The position numbers were made by a program, and so were the translations under genes. From contig MU385861.1 in assembly GCA_022497145.1 (NCBI GenBank), positions 189,934 through 253,933 on the forward strand: a DNA stretch of 64,000 nucleotides, written 5' to 3'. The notes below the pieces were generated by a model. That model did not search any database, was not told the DNA's origin, and saw nothing but the letters and a program-made list of their open reading frames with translations. The DNA is from Rostrohypoxylon terebratum. Lineage: Eukaryota; Ascomycota; Sordariomycetes; Xylariales; Hypoxylaceae. Shown here in pieces: positions 35,573 through 46,694 of the stretch (its first letter is position 1; each line of letters opens with the position of its first letter).

Positions 35573-38500
35573 ATGGCCAAAAAGGCACGTCAAAGGATAA
35601 GCTATGGTTCGTCGTCTATTTTTCTATTAATATGCAGTTTCACTTAATAAATCTAGTTCCCCTCTCTAGCATATCTAGCACATCTAGCACATCTAGCCCT
35701 AAAGGTTCCCCTTTATCCATCGATCTTCGCGCCTGTCCCCGTCCCCGCCCAGCTGACAGACGGGACATGAGATTGGCTGATTACCAACATATCCACCAAT
35801 ATTCATCGTCAAATCCCTTGCTTTATTGGCTTGCTATCAAGAAAGATGATGCGATATATCTATATATAGTGATAACATTGTCCTAATAATCTGATTGTCT
35901 TTCAGTTCTTGAGTTAGATCATTCGTCGTCCGGTGGCCACAGACTCGGCGTGAACGGCCTCGCCGTCGACCGAGACAATGCTATTCTGTGAGTTCCCAAT
36001 AGCTATCTATAATGTAATCTCGCCCTGCCCTCATTTTAAGTGTTAATACTGTCGCACAGTTATTCCGGAGGTAGAGATGGAGTCATTTGCGCGTGGGACT
36101 TGAATCTCGATTTAAATACTCACGACCCCGACCGCGTGGCTAGCCGAGGCGCAAAACCCCGACCGACCACCAAGTTCCGCGCATCGACCCAGGCCCACAC
36201 CCACTGGGTCAACGATATCGTGCTCGCTGCCAATAACACCGCCCTCGTTTCCGCATCCTCCGATTTGACGGTGAAAGCATGGAGACCCGAACTTGGCGAT
36301 ACCGAACCTCATACCATCGGCCAGCACGCCGACTACGTCAAATGTGTCGCGACACCCAAATCCGCAGACTGGGTCGCTTCAGGCGGCCTTGATCGGAAGA
36401 TATACTTGTGGGATCTAAATGGCAAGGGTAAATCTTTAGAGATCGACGTTCGAGGCGAAGATGTTAGCGAGAAAGCTTCCGTATACGCCATGAGCGTCGG
36501 TCGAAATATACTAGCCAGTGGAGGGCCAGAGTCAGTAGTACGGCTATGGGACCCGAAGTCTGGCAAGAGGATCACTAAGCTAGTCGGCCACACCGACAAT
36601 ATCCGTGCGATTATGATGAACGAGGCTGGCGATACTGTTATGACGGCCAGTTCCGACCAGACTGTCAAAGTGTGGAGTGTTACTGCTGGAAGATGCGTGT
36701 ATACGCTTACTATGCACAACGATAGCGTCTGGTCACTTTTCTCCGAAGATCCAAATTTGTCTGTGTTCTACAGCAGCGATCGATCTGGTTTGATCGTCAA
36801 GACGGATACTAGGGGCACAGTGGAAATGGACGAGGGCTTGTCTGTTGCTGTCGCCCAGGAACACGACGGTGTTAGCAAGGTGGTGGCTTGCGGGGATTAT
36901 ATATGGACCGCCACGTCAAGTTCCTCCATTAATAGGTGGACGAACGTCGAGACCGGTTCTGAGGCCCAACTCCCAGAAGCGTTTAGGCATTTGCGCGCGA
37001 GTAGCCCAGTCTCTAGATCGAGAAAGTCATCTGCCGCTTCCGAAGGACCGGGGAAGAATGAAATCCCGGCAAAGTCCATTTTGAGAATATCGAACACAGC
37101 CGCCTTCCCGCCAGAGCTTACCGATTCTTCTGAATCCAACCTAACTCCCGGTGCGCTGCCTAGGAAAGGCTCGGAACTTATCGTTGATACCATAGTCCCC
37201 GATATCGAGCCCATACATCATTTACCAGAAGAAACGATTGAAGGCCAAAACGGACTGGTGAAGCATAAACTCCTCAATGATCGGAGGCGTGTCTTGACCC
37301 TAGATACTGCGGGTGATGTGTTGTTATGGGACCTTATAAGAGTGGGTGTCATTTTGTGCCCATACTTGAACACAACTAATTTGGCGTAGTGCGAGGTTAT
37401 CCAAAGATTTGGAAAGAAGCATCTTGAAGATGTTGAGCCAGAAGTAAATACTTTGGAAGCAGTGGCTCCTTGGTGTTCGATCGACACGAGTTCTGGAAAC
37501 CTGACTGTCGTGTTGGAGCCTTTTAATTGTTTTGACGCGGAAATGTACGCTGATGAGCTGGTTTTGGCGGAGCCCGTCGAGTTTCGGGAAGACCAAAGAA
37601 GTAAGACCTACCACATATTCAAAGTAAAACTGGATTCTAATTTTAAAATAGTAAATCTTGGTAGATGGATCCTTCGATACTTATTTGCTAAGTTGATCGA
37701 TGAAGAAATCAAGCGGGATGAAGTTCAGAGACTGAAACTGAATGAGGTCGTGGAGAAACGCCGAGCTACTGCTACCCGACTCAAGGCACTGGGATCGATA
37801 ACTATGTCATCCTCCGATGCCCAAGGATATGAATCTAGCGATTCTCCGGCAGCTACACTGAGAGCTAATGGCGCCAATTTCCCTATGAGCCCGGGGCTGG
37901 TAATCGGCATAGCTACTCCGGCCCCTAACTTGCCGGGCGTTCCCGAGAATACTACCACCTCTTCTAGCCCTCTAGAAAAGCGGCCTTCGCAACAGCTAAC
38001 TCGATCATCTGGCGATGACTATTTCTCCGGTGGTATTAGTTCGGCAGATGTCCCCGTAAAAGCAGCTGCGACTCCCGCTGGAGCGGAGCAAACGACTGCT
38101 AAAGAGGAGACGGCGAAACCCCCAGTGGAAACAAAAGACAAGGATAAAGATACTGCAAAGTCTCCAAGTACGCCTTTTGGGAAGAAATTTCGAATGGGCA
38201 TGTCTTTCGGAACTAAGAAGCTTGGAAGATCGGCCTCCACCAGTATCGAGAAGCCCACGGTTGCGGAAGAAAAGCCAGAGGAGAACAAGTCAGAGTCATC
38301 GTCAAATCACGAAAAGGAGATCGACGATAACTTTCGTGGCGTGATACAGAAGATACACAACGACTACGAGAAGCAACTACTTGATAATCCGGATAATACT
38401 GTCGAGACCAAGATAACACCGGCTTTACCTATTGATGCTCCAGTATTGAAACTCCCACCTGGGACGAAGGTTATAATTCAGGAAGAAACATCAGGCGGTA

Positions 38501-39125
38501 GTGCTAATCTGTACCGGGGTACGGTGATGAGCGTCGGTGTCGATGCGGATATTATCGAGGAGAAGGCCCCAATGTGGCTGGGCGAAGTCCTGCTTACGGT
38601 ACGCTTTGAATCTCTCAATTATGAACCAAATCTAACTTTGACAGAATACGATCCCACAGAAAGATCCCGTCAAGGTCTCGTTCGTGCTACATCCTTGGAA
38701 AGATTCGTTACCTAGCATTGCGACGACAGACGGAAACAATCGCCTCAACGCGAATAGAATGCTGAGAGTCAAGAAAATCTTAGCTTACGTGGCCGAAAGA
38801 ATTGATCCCCAGCCGGAAGAGCCTGAGCCTGGAGCGCTTAAGCCCGAGGAGTATTTGGAGCTGTACTGCAACGAACAGGTGTGTATTACTATGAATAAAT
38901 TAACATCGGTATGCTAATTTTCTACTTCAGTTACTACCAAATACGATGAGTCTTGCAACACTACGAGCCCATATCTGGAAAGGAGGTAGTGATGTGGTTT
39001 TGTGCTATAAAGCAAATGGCCGGAAGGAAATACCAAAAGAGCTTCCACAACCGACGCTTGATGACCCCGCGGTTTCTGATCCTGGAGGACAGACGGCTAT
39101 ACCGCCAATAGCGACTGTAACTTGA
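35573..39125 (+). CDS. bun107: WDR48/Bun107-like WD40 protein, deubiquitinase partner
   Basis: Human WDR48 (UAF1) and fission yeast Bun107 bind and activate ubiquitin-specific proteases. I read six exons: 35573-35606, 35906-35987, 36060-37341, 37390-38598, 38645-38878 and 38931-39125 (1011 residues), all keeping frame. The first intron is long (299 nt, GTTCGT donor); the others are 46-72 nt. The N-terminal 300 residues carry WD40 blades, such as SGGRDGVICAWDL, SASSDLTVKAWRP, SGGLDRKIYLWDL, SGGPESVVRLWDP and TASSDQTVKVWSV, with a late blade LDTAGDVLLWDLIR near residue 460. Residues 560-800 are disordered. The C-terminus (WLGEVLL..., VKVSFVLHPW, NRLNANRMLRVKKI, EEYLELYCNEQ, LRAHIWKG..VVLCYKANG) is the ubiquitin-like DUF3337 domain of this family. 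The symbol follows S. pombe. Confidence 0.92.
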
Positions 39126-39384
39126 TACGAGTAGTTGAGCTTGTAATGGCAGTAAGAGTTGTATGGCCAGGAGGAGGGGTATCATCCATTAGCTGTCTAT
39201 GTCTGGTAATTCTAAAAATCGTGGTATCCTAGCATCTGTTGTACATACTGTTCATCTCACCCAGCGGCCGTCTTGAATCATGGCTCCGAGTATATACCCC
39301 AAGTTATACAAAGCGAGAGCTAGTCCTCGGCTTCACCCACATGGTTTTTTCGTCTTGATGTTCATCTCGTCAGTCGTGAGCACG

Positions 39385-40320
39385 TCATATAGCATTCCCT
39401 TGCAGCGCATTAACAGCCCACTGGTAACTGCCGAGGAAAATGGCTCCTCCGGCGCTAATCCACATAACCCTAGGCCCTATGCCCGCGAAAAAGGGTCGTA
39501 TGCCGTGGTTCCGCAGCAAGTCCGTCAGTACCGTGAACACCTTCTCACGCTCCTTAGATAGCATAACCCTCGTCTTGAGCACATCAAGCGGCGTCGTGAT
39601 ACCCGCCGCCACCGCGCCCGACACACTACCATACAGCGCGCTCTCGCCCGCACTAACCTCGACCACGTTCCCACTCCCCTTCGTCGTAACCGCGCCGTTC
39701 TTCCGCCGTCTCCCCCACCCTTTTAACGCCTCCCACAGCGGGAACTGGATCACGGTAAACGGCACCTCGCGCATGACCGTTATCCCCCAGCCGCGGTATA
39801 ACTCGCGCCACACGCCGGCGAGCCCGATGGTCGGGAACCGGGACAAGATGGCGGTTAGCGCGGCGGCGCTAGAGCCGCCGTGCAAGCCGGCCTGCGCGCG
39901 CTGCTTGACGACCTCGGTGGGCACGCGCACGGCGCACGCGGCGACCTCGCCAAGCGACGCCGCGAGCATGTGTTCGGCGGGCTCCTCCCAGCTCCTCGCC
40001 AACCCACCACCACCGTCGCCGTGCACGGGGTCGGCCTGTAACCCGCCGCCGGCGAGCCGCAGGCGCCGGGAGGCCAGCGCGCTCTTGACGCCCTCGTACG
40101 TGCAGAAGAAGAAGGCGGCGCCGGGCGCGGACCCCACGACCGCGGACCCGACGCCCCGGTATATGCCGCGGAAGCCGCCCGAGGGGAAGAAGCCCGCGTG
40201 CGACTGCAGCCGCGTCTTCAGCGTGTCGAGGGGGAAGAGCGATAGGTCGACCGTGGTTCCTGCTATGCCGCCCGCGAGCAGGGCCGTGGCGAAGGGCGGT
40301 TGGGGCGGTTGGGGGGACAT
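39385..40320 (-). CDS. PET8: Mitochondrial S-adenosylmethionine carrier
   Basis: This inner-membrane carrier exchanges cytosolic S-adenosylmethionine for mitochondrial S-adenosylhomocysteine, feeding methylation, biotin and lipoate synthesis. The intronless 311-residue protein has three carrier repeats, each with a Px[DE]xxK signature: FPLDTLKTRLQ near residue 28, VPTEVVKQRAQ near 132 and TPLDVLKTRVM near 242. The start FATALLAGGIAGTTVDLSLFPLDTLK and the FRGIYRGVGSAVVGSAPGAA stretch match the SAM carrier subfamily. An insert of Gly-rich sequence (near residues 94-112) separates repeats 1 and 2. The region 39,600-40,300 is strikingly GC-rich at third positions. It is divergent from the TilS-like gene with a shared 591-bp promoter, and convergent with the WDR48/Bun107-like gene at 259 bp. 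Confidence 0.95.
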   Translation of the reverse strand: MSPQPPQPPFATALLAGGIAGTTVDLSLFPLDTLKTRLQSHAGFFPSGGFRGIYRGVGSAVVGSAPGAAFFFCTYEGVKSALASRRLRLAGGGLQADPVHGDGGGGLARSWEEPAEHMLAASLGEVAACAVRVPTEVVKQRAQAGLHGGSSAAALTAILSRFPTIGLAGVWRELYRGWGITVMREVPFTVIQFPLWEALKGWGRRRKNGAVTTKGSGNVVEVSAGESALYGSVSGAVAAGITTPLDVLKTRVMLSKEREKVFTVLTDLLRNHGIRPFFAGIGPRVMWISAGGAIFLGSYQWAVNALQGNAI

Positions 40321-40911
40321 TTGCGGTTTTTCGCGGGTTGTGATTTCGGAAGGGTGGATTATTCGCTGGAACTGGGGGGTGGCGGTTCGAGGATGGATTC
40401 TATCGGGTGAGAAATTCTACCCGATCTCCTTAATTGAAGACTGAGAAAACACACAAAGATATCAGCTGGAAAGCTGCAGCCGGGGACGGACTCGAGATGA
40501 TGTGTCCATCGGTCTAGATCATGTCGGAGCTATATCATATACTTGCACATACTGGTTTGCTAAGAAATCCTTTTCCTTGGAAATATTGGGAATATTTGGG
40601 AATATTATAATTTTTTAACGGACGTCGCTAGCTAAAATCGGCGCTGTGTCCCGCTCTCTAGTAGCTAGCACTTGAACCCCCCTCTGGATCTTTGCGCAAC
40701 TTGCACCTGCCAGGTGCTACCTAGTACCTATAACCTTGAATTGGAACCTTAACTCTGCGATTATCGATAGCTTTATCGATAACATCTTCGCCAGCAACTT
40801 TTTCGATTTCTTGACCATCTTGAAATATTTCTACCTACTCTTCTACTCTACAGAGAATCCGGCCAATTTCCGTCTCGTAGCTGGAAATTACTGGTAGTCG
40901 CATGAGATGGA
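40321..40911. promoter_or_regulatory. Bidirectional promoter between PET8 and the TilS-like gene
   Basis: 591 bp separate two divergent ATGs. The middle holds AT-rich sequence (40560-40620), a GGTGCTACCTAGTACC element near 40714 and an inverted pair ATCGATAGCTTTATCGATAA at 40763-40782. Regulation of both genes from this spacer is inferred from position. Confidence 0.5.
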
Positions 40912-43209
40912 ATGGGCACGCTCCATCATGTTCTACACACCGGCGCCAAGCCGATTGCCCTGTCCGAATTCGTCGACGCCGTACGCGCCACTTGCCCCCC
41001 TCGATTCACTCGGAATGGGACTTTGCAGCACAGGCGAGTTGGTGAGTGCCTAGTCTTTTTTTTCCTAGTCAGTGTTTTACAATATGATCTGATATCATGG
41101 ATAGCCATAGCTGTAAGCGGGGGAGTCGACTCTATGGCCATGGCCTATCTCTGCTCGAAGGTGCACAGATTCGACGATGAATTCCGGGTCTCCGATAACC
41201 CCGTGAACGGGTTCAGGGGCATGGTCGTCGACCACGGGCTTCGGGAGGGATCTTTCCAAGAGGCCAACGCCGTGTGCGCGACTCTTGAAGGCATGGGCTT
41301 CTTTTCGGACTTGATCCGGATAAATTGGTCCAAGGTATTGGGCAGATACGGCGATTATAGCCACCCTAACGAATTGCCTAACCTTGAGAGCGTCGCCCGC
41401 GCCATTCGCTACGAGAGGTTAGGTGTCACATGCGCCTTTCGTAGGCTCGCTAGCCTGTTCCTTGCGCACCACGAGGATGATCAGTACGAGACCGTTCTCA
41501 TGCGTCTGTTACAGGGTCACGCGACTCGCGGCTTGCGCGGCATAAGAAAAGCGCACGATATCCCTGAGTGCGAGGGCATCTTTGGCGCCCACCAAACCGG
41601 CTTTGTAGATGACCGGAAAAGCGAGTGGCCCTTCTATAGGGACAGTGTGTCGGCTAAAGTTCGCAGGCGCCTACACCGTGATCTCAAAGCTGATATTTGT
41701 CGCCTTACGGTCGAGGATGGCGCTGATGATGAAGATGAGGTAGATTTGGAAGACTTTTATTATAACCCCTCGACTAGACCTAGCCCTATCGACATCGAAG
41801 ATGGCGGTGTTATGGTATACCGGCCGTTGCTAGAGTTTAGTAAAGATCGCCTCATGGCGACTTGTTTAGAGAATAACGTTCCGTGGTGGGATGATTCTAC
41901 TAATCAAGACGCTACTTTAACAACGAGAAACGCCATTAGGAAACTATATAAAGGCTATACCCTCCCAAAGGCCCTCCAGAAGCCAGCCGTCCTCGCTCTT
42001 TCGAAGAGGTGCGAATCGAGGATTCAAGCGCAGGAAGCCGAGGCCGATAGGTTACTAAGCCGGACTATCATCCATGATTTCGAAGTACATGCTGGGACTG
42101 TAGTAGTTCAGTTTCCAAAACTCGAAAATATAATAGCGAAGCGATACTCTAGATCGCCATCGCGACGCAAAACGTATCTCGCGCGACAGAGAGAAATCGC
42201 CGCAATCGCCTTGCGCAAGATCCTCATGCTCGTGAGCCCAGAAAAGCAAGCGCCACATATCCCAACCCTAGAAAACCACGTATGGCGACTTTTCCCGTCT
42301 CTTGCCGACCCTGGACAAGTTACACCAGGAAGCAAACCAAAAGCCTTCAGCCTAAGCGGCGTCCTGCTCGCCCCTATCACATCTAAAGCTCCCCAACGGA
42401 AGTCCGACACAGATGAACACCCACAACAGCTTACCTGGTACCTATCGCGCGCCCCCTACCCCTCCAACCAGCCCCTGCCCCTCATCCGAACGACCTACTG
42501 GGCGATGCTGAAGCACAGCCCGACTTTCAAATTATCCTCGCGCATGCAATGGGCCCTCTGGGACAACCGGTGGTGGTTCCACGCCGAGCACCGGTTCCCC
42601 TACCGCGTGATCCTGCAGCCCTTCCTCGCCGCGCACTCCAAGCCCTTCCGCGCGCTCCTCCCCGACAACACCCGCAAGCGGCTCGACGCGTACCTGAAGC
42701 GGTACGCCCCGGGCAAGGTGCGGTACACGCTGCCCGCCCTCTACCTAGAGGAAGACCTCGACCTGACGTGCCCGATGCACGACCTCAAGCCGCGCTCCAC
42801 GTACCCGAACCCGATCTCGTGGGAGTACTCCAAACACGTCCACGGCGACGCGGAGGCCGTCGGCGACGGGCGCGGCGCGGATAGGGGCGTCGCGCAGGAG
42901 GGCGAGAGGAGGGACCGCAGCATGCATCCCCGGGTCCTAGATTCGTCGAAGATGAAAATGCTCGCGTTGCCTACTTTGGATATACAGGCCCCCGGTCTGG
43001 ACGACTGGATGGTGTACGAGTTTAGGTATCGCAAGGCGGATCAGAAGACGTTGGGGGTTGCGGGGACCTGGGATAGGGGATGCTTCGGAACGCTTGGGAA
43101 GGAGACGGCGATGTGGTTAAGGGAGAATATAAATAGTAGGGAAAAGAGGAGAAGGGGGAGGGGGAGGGGGAAGCTACCAGGATCGAAACTCAGGCCAAGG
43201 TCTAAGTAA
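40912..43209 (+). CDS. tRNA(Ile)-lysidine synthase-like PP-loop ATPase (TilS family)
   Basis: TilS converts the wobble cytidine of a CAU-anticodon isoleucine tRNA to lysidine so that it reads AUA. Exons 40912-41041 and 41105-43209 give 744 residues. The 63-nt intron (GTGAGT...GATAG) is stop-free, so retention would insert 21 residues just before the P-loop. The PP-loop SGGVDS is at about residues 48-53, followed by VVDHGLREGS and HHEDDQYETVLMRLLQGHATRGLRGI, which match the family's catalytic segments. VPWWDDSTNQD...RNAIR, the usual TilS substrate loop, lies near 300. The C-terminal half is long, fungal-specific and ends in a basic Arg/Gly/Lys tail. In fungi a mitochondrial tRNA target is plausible, but no clear presequence is seen. 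Confidence 0.85.
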   Translation: MGTLHHVLHTGAKPIALSEFVDAVRATCPPRFTRNGTLQHRRVGECLVFFFLVSVLQYDLISWIAIAVSGGVDSMAMAYLCSKVHRFDDEFRVSDNPVNGFRGMVVDHGLREGSFQEANAVCATLEGMGFFSDLIRINWSKVLGRYGDYSHPNELPNLESVARAIRYERLGVTCAFRRLASLFLAHHEDDQYETVLMRLLQGHATRGLRGIRKAHDIPECEGIFGAHQTGFVDDRKSEWPFYRDSVSAKVRRRLHRDLKADICRLTVEDGADDEDEVDLEDFYYNPSTRPSPIDIEDGGVMVYRPLLEFSKDRLMATCLENNVPWWDDSTNQDATLTTRNAIRKLYKGYTLPKALQKPAVLALSKRCESRIQAQEAEADRLLSRTIIHDFEVHAGTVVVQFPKLENIIAKRYSRSPSRRKTYLARQREIAAIALRKILMLVSPEKQAPHIPTLENHVWRLFPSLADPGQVTPGSKPKAFSLSGVLLAPITSKAPQRKSDTDEHPQQLTWYLSRAPYPSNQPLPLIRTTYWAMLKHSPTFKLSSRMQWALWDNRWWFHAEHRFPYRVILQPFLAAHSKPFRALLPDNTRKRLDAYLKRYAPGKVRYTLPALYLEEDLDLTCPMHDLKPRSTYPNPISWEYSKHVHGDAEAVGDGRGADRGVAQEGERRDRSMHPRVLDSSKMKMLALPTLDIQAPGLDDWMVYEFRYRKADQKTLGVAGTWDRGCFGTLGKETAMWLRENINSREKRRRGRGRGKLPGSKLRPRSK

Positions 43210-44284
43210 AATAATGCACATGCTTGTCTTGGTATATTAGATATGTACTTGTAAGCGTCGAGAGGAAGATTGACCTCGAAATCAATGTCGTGTATACAGC
43301 TCCCCTCCATACTAGTTAAATACCCGGATCATCAAGGAGAAGAAATACTATCAACGTTAGTAACCTACCGCATCTATGCCCTCAAACCTCTCCTACAAAT
43401 AGGAGATTAGCTCTCCTATATATTATTAACGTTAGAGTATTAGTAATCACAATCCCATTCACGTAAGCCAAAAAAAGTCATCTGTGGTAAACCGAATGAT
43501 CATCGATTCGATTTATCAGGTATCATCAGTGTGTGGGCAGCGTATATAAGGGGGGGTTGGCAAGCGCCTCTCCCCTAAAGAAGAGACGCTGACATGCCTA
43601 ATAATGCAAGAGCAGATGCTTCCCGACCGCCCGAAGGCAGGAGGAGATCAATCAGCTCATGGGTGTAGTGGATCGGGGGTGTGTGTCTTCATTCCGTACA
43701 CGGCCACAACGTCGATGTGCGTTGGGCCTAAAAACCGACAAGTGTGGTTGGTGCGAGAGCGATCCCGTAGTGAGAGGCGATCGCCACACCGAATTGACTC
43801 AGGACGGCAGGGAGGGGGGGCAAAGGAACCAAGCACGCAAGCGAGAAAGAGTGCGAGATGCCGATGCCGAAAACCCCCGTGCCTCCTATCCCCGTGTCCG
43901 TTACCGGACAACAACGAAACTTCAGTGCTATGCCGCCGATGCAATGCCAATAGTAGTAGTAAGAGAGAAAAGTTTCCAACTTCCGACTCGTTGGACTGGG
44001 ACAAGACCGCCTTCCTCTGCGAACGCTGCCGCCTGCTAATATGCCGCACTCCGCCGCACCCAAAGGGGTCAGTCATACAATTCCGGATTTTTTGATACGT
44101 CGCCAAATTACTCCTCCGCACACCAATTCTTCTTCTTCGGGTATATCGTCCCCAGGACTTCGTTAGGTCCTTGATACCAGTACTGACAAACATATGTCCG
44201 CCATTTCCCACCCACCTCCCTGTTCCTCGCCTCATTCCATTCCATTCAAATATTAGTAAGCGAGGTCAGCACATAATCAGCGCC
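43210..44284. other. Convergent spacer between TilS-like and RS-rich genes
   Basis: It holds a pair of AACGTTAG words (43352 and 43428) flanking CTCCTA/TAGGAG hairpin-like sequence. Several mutually overlapping open frames lie at 43604-44235, none with a recognisable domain. I call no gene. Confidence 0.45.
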
Positions 44285-46694
44285 TTAAAAAGCACCTCCC
44301 GTGCCCTCACCAGCAAGTTTTTTCATGAGATCCTCGCTGAGCTGGAGGCGTAGGTCGAGGACGTTAGCTTCGCGTTCCCACCGATCCCACTGCGCCAGAT
44401 TCTTGCGGAGCTTTTCCTCCTTTGCGTACTTTTCCGCCCGCAGCTTCTCCTCCTCTTCCTTCAGCGCGAGCGTGTGGTTGACGAGCTCAGGGAGCACGCC
44501 TAGTGATTGTGCGAGGTCCTGCTGGTCCATCTTGCCGCCCGGGACAATCGGGGGCACGGTCGCCAGGAGCGACTGCGCTAAGCTGGGTCGGTTGCTCTCG
44601 GCGGCTGGGCCCTTGGGGGGGTTGAAGGGTTTCGATGGGTTGACCGGAGTCGAGGGAACTGACGACGATGTTGGGCCCGCGCGTGGACCTGTGGGGATGG
44701 CGTTTGAGCCCGGTGCTGCTGAAGCTGAAACGGGACCTGTAGAAGGTGGCAGATTACGGCTCTGTATCGTGCTACCCCAGCTAGTAGCTCCCCGTCCACC
44801 ACGACTGTAACCTCCTCCGCGAGATGGGACATAGCCTCGTGGACCTGAAGGTGCGCCGCTAGGGCTGATGTCAGGTCTACCAGATGTTGAGGAGACTATT
44901 GAAGATGGTCTGGGAGGTGGTGCTATCACTCCACCAGATTGGCTTCCGAACGTTCGGTTATCTCTCGGGCCGGTCGGCGGTGCTCGAAGAGCGGCAGGGC
45001 CTCGAGGCGGAGATCGTAAGGGAGCCTGTTGCTCCTTCGGGGTTACCTGTGGGCTTCTGTCTCTGGCTGGAACTCCGTGGGATGACTGAGACATGGGGCG
45101 GGAGGGCAAAGGAGACTCTGGACGTGAGCGATCGTCGCGACGAAGCGGGAGAGGGTGAGGTGAGGATCGGCGTGAGGTGTCTCGAGACGGGATCGCCGAA
45201 GAAATGGCCGAGTCGCGAGGCAAGGAAGGACGTCTACTATACGAAACATACCGATCATCTCGACGGTCGGCGCTACGAGAGCGAGTGCGGTACGTGCTAG
45301 CTCGCTGAGGAGGAGGGGGTGTACGTCGGGGAGATCTCTCTCGGCCGCGGTCTCTCTCGTACGTGGATCTACTTCTTCGCCTGCGAGGATTGGTTAGGGG
45401 TATGCAATTAGGGTTGATAAAGTCAGAATCATAGGAGATGTAAGAGTCGAAGGGTTCGGGGTTGACAGAGCCGATAGGCATGGGAGTGTAGGTGGTGTTG
45501 TAAGGAGATGGTTGGTATAACCTGGCACCAAAGTCCCTTCGAGGAGATCGCATTCGATCTCTATCATCCCGTCTCGGAGAATATCTGCCGCGTGGGCTAC
45601 TACGTCGAGGTGAAGCGCGTCGAGGCGATGGGCGTCGGGGAGGGCTTCTACGCAAACTACGGCTCCTATCGCGTCGTCTCCAGCTGTCACCACCCAAGTC
45701 TCTAGCGTCTCTGGCGTCCCTAACGTCCCGGACATCTCGTCTGTCTCGGGAGGGATCTCGGCGGTAACGGTCTGCGCTACGTGAACGGCGTCGAGGGGAT
45801 CGGCTAGGAACGTAGCGATCGCTGTCTAAGATCGGGGGACTACGTCCTCGAGGAGGGCTTCTAGCCCGGCGTGGAGAACGATTCGAGTTGAAGGGCCGAT
45901 ATGATTCTCCGGCGCCATATCTAGTGACTTCGCCGTCATCGTACCTAATTGAGAAAAAGAAGATCGGTTAGCTTCTATTTACCTGATCTGATGGATTGGG
46001 TTTTGTCGAGGACAAGAATTGGATTGGCGCCAAAGAATTATCAATTGTCACCATATAACTGATAGGATGGCATGGGATATGGTACTTACCTTCTACTTCG
46101 AGTATCGCGATCCATTCTTATTCTGTGTTTAATATTAGGGTTGACTAGGAGATCGACTCGATCGTCGCGATTCTCACGAAGTCGCAATACGAGCGTACTT
46201 TGTATGTATTGTTCAGGGTTGAACGGGATATCCGATCCACTACATAGGCTTGATTCCGTACAATCTTCAGGTTCGGCTTTGACAGGCTTCTCGGGTATCG
46301 AGGCTAGAGAAAGTCCCAGGTTGGGAGTAGGAGAACTCTCAAGCTTCACCTTGGTTTCAACCTCTTCCTCAGTCTCAAGCTTCACTTTAGTCTCTGGAGA
46401 ACTGGGAGCCTCGAGCTTGCTGTTGTCTTCGAATTCTGTTTGATATTGACCGGTAACAGAAGGAAGCTGGGAAATTGAAATTTCAGGAGAATGTGATTGT
46501 TTAATTCGAGAAGGAGTTAAAGGTGGGGAGGGCGAAGGAGATTCCGAACGTTGGAAATGTTCAGAAGCTTTAGGCGAATGGTCGGGAGAGGAAGGGTAAG
46601 GATGCCATCGCCTGGAGTTGTAAGAGTTATTGATTGCATAGCCTGGACGCGCAGGCTGGTTGCGATAAGCACCGGGAGGCCCGTTATAAAACAT
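44285..46694 (-). CDS. RS-rich nuclear protein, SRRM/SR-like
   Basis: Exons 46694-46090 and 45944-44285 give 754 residues; the 145-nt intron (GTAAGT...AATTAG) joins DRDTRSR to RYDDGEV. The N-terminal 200 residues are Ser/Pro-rich and acidic, with a charged RENRDDRVDLLVNPN segment near the junction. Residues 215-480 are an extended RS/RD-repeat region (SPRR, RSRS, DRYRRD, SRDRRD) like those in splicing factors and SRRM proteins. A Pro/Gly/Ser-rich stretch with GGGYSRGGRG follows, then a predicted coiled coil of about 60 residues near the C-terminus (LALKEEEEKLRAEKY...). No RRM or PWI motif is visible. A role in mRNA processing is inference from composition. The start is the first ATG after an upstream GTG; six TAGCG words lie 65-130 bp upstream. 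Confidence 0.82.

Noticed and set aside
39440..40444. 334-residue plus-strand open frame
   Set aside because: Antisense shadow of the GC-rich PET8 gene, whose carrier repeats are unmistakable on the other strand.
43604..44095. 163-residue plus-strand frame and its 192-residue minus-strand partner (43657-44235)
   Set aside because: Three or more frames are open at once, which reflects base composition; none has a family signature.
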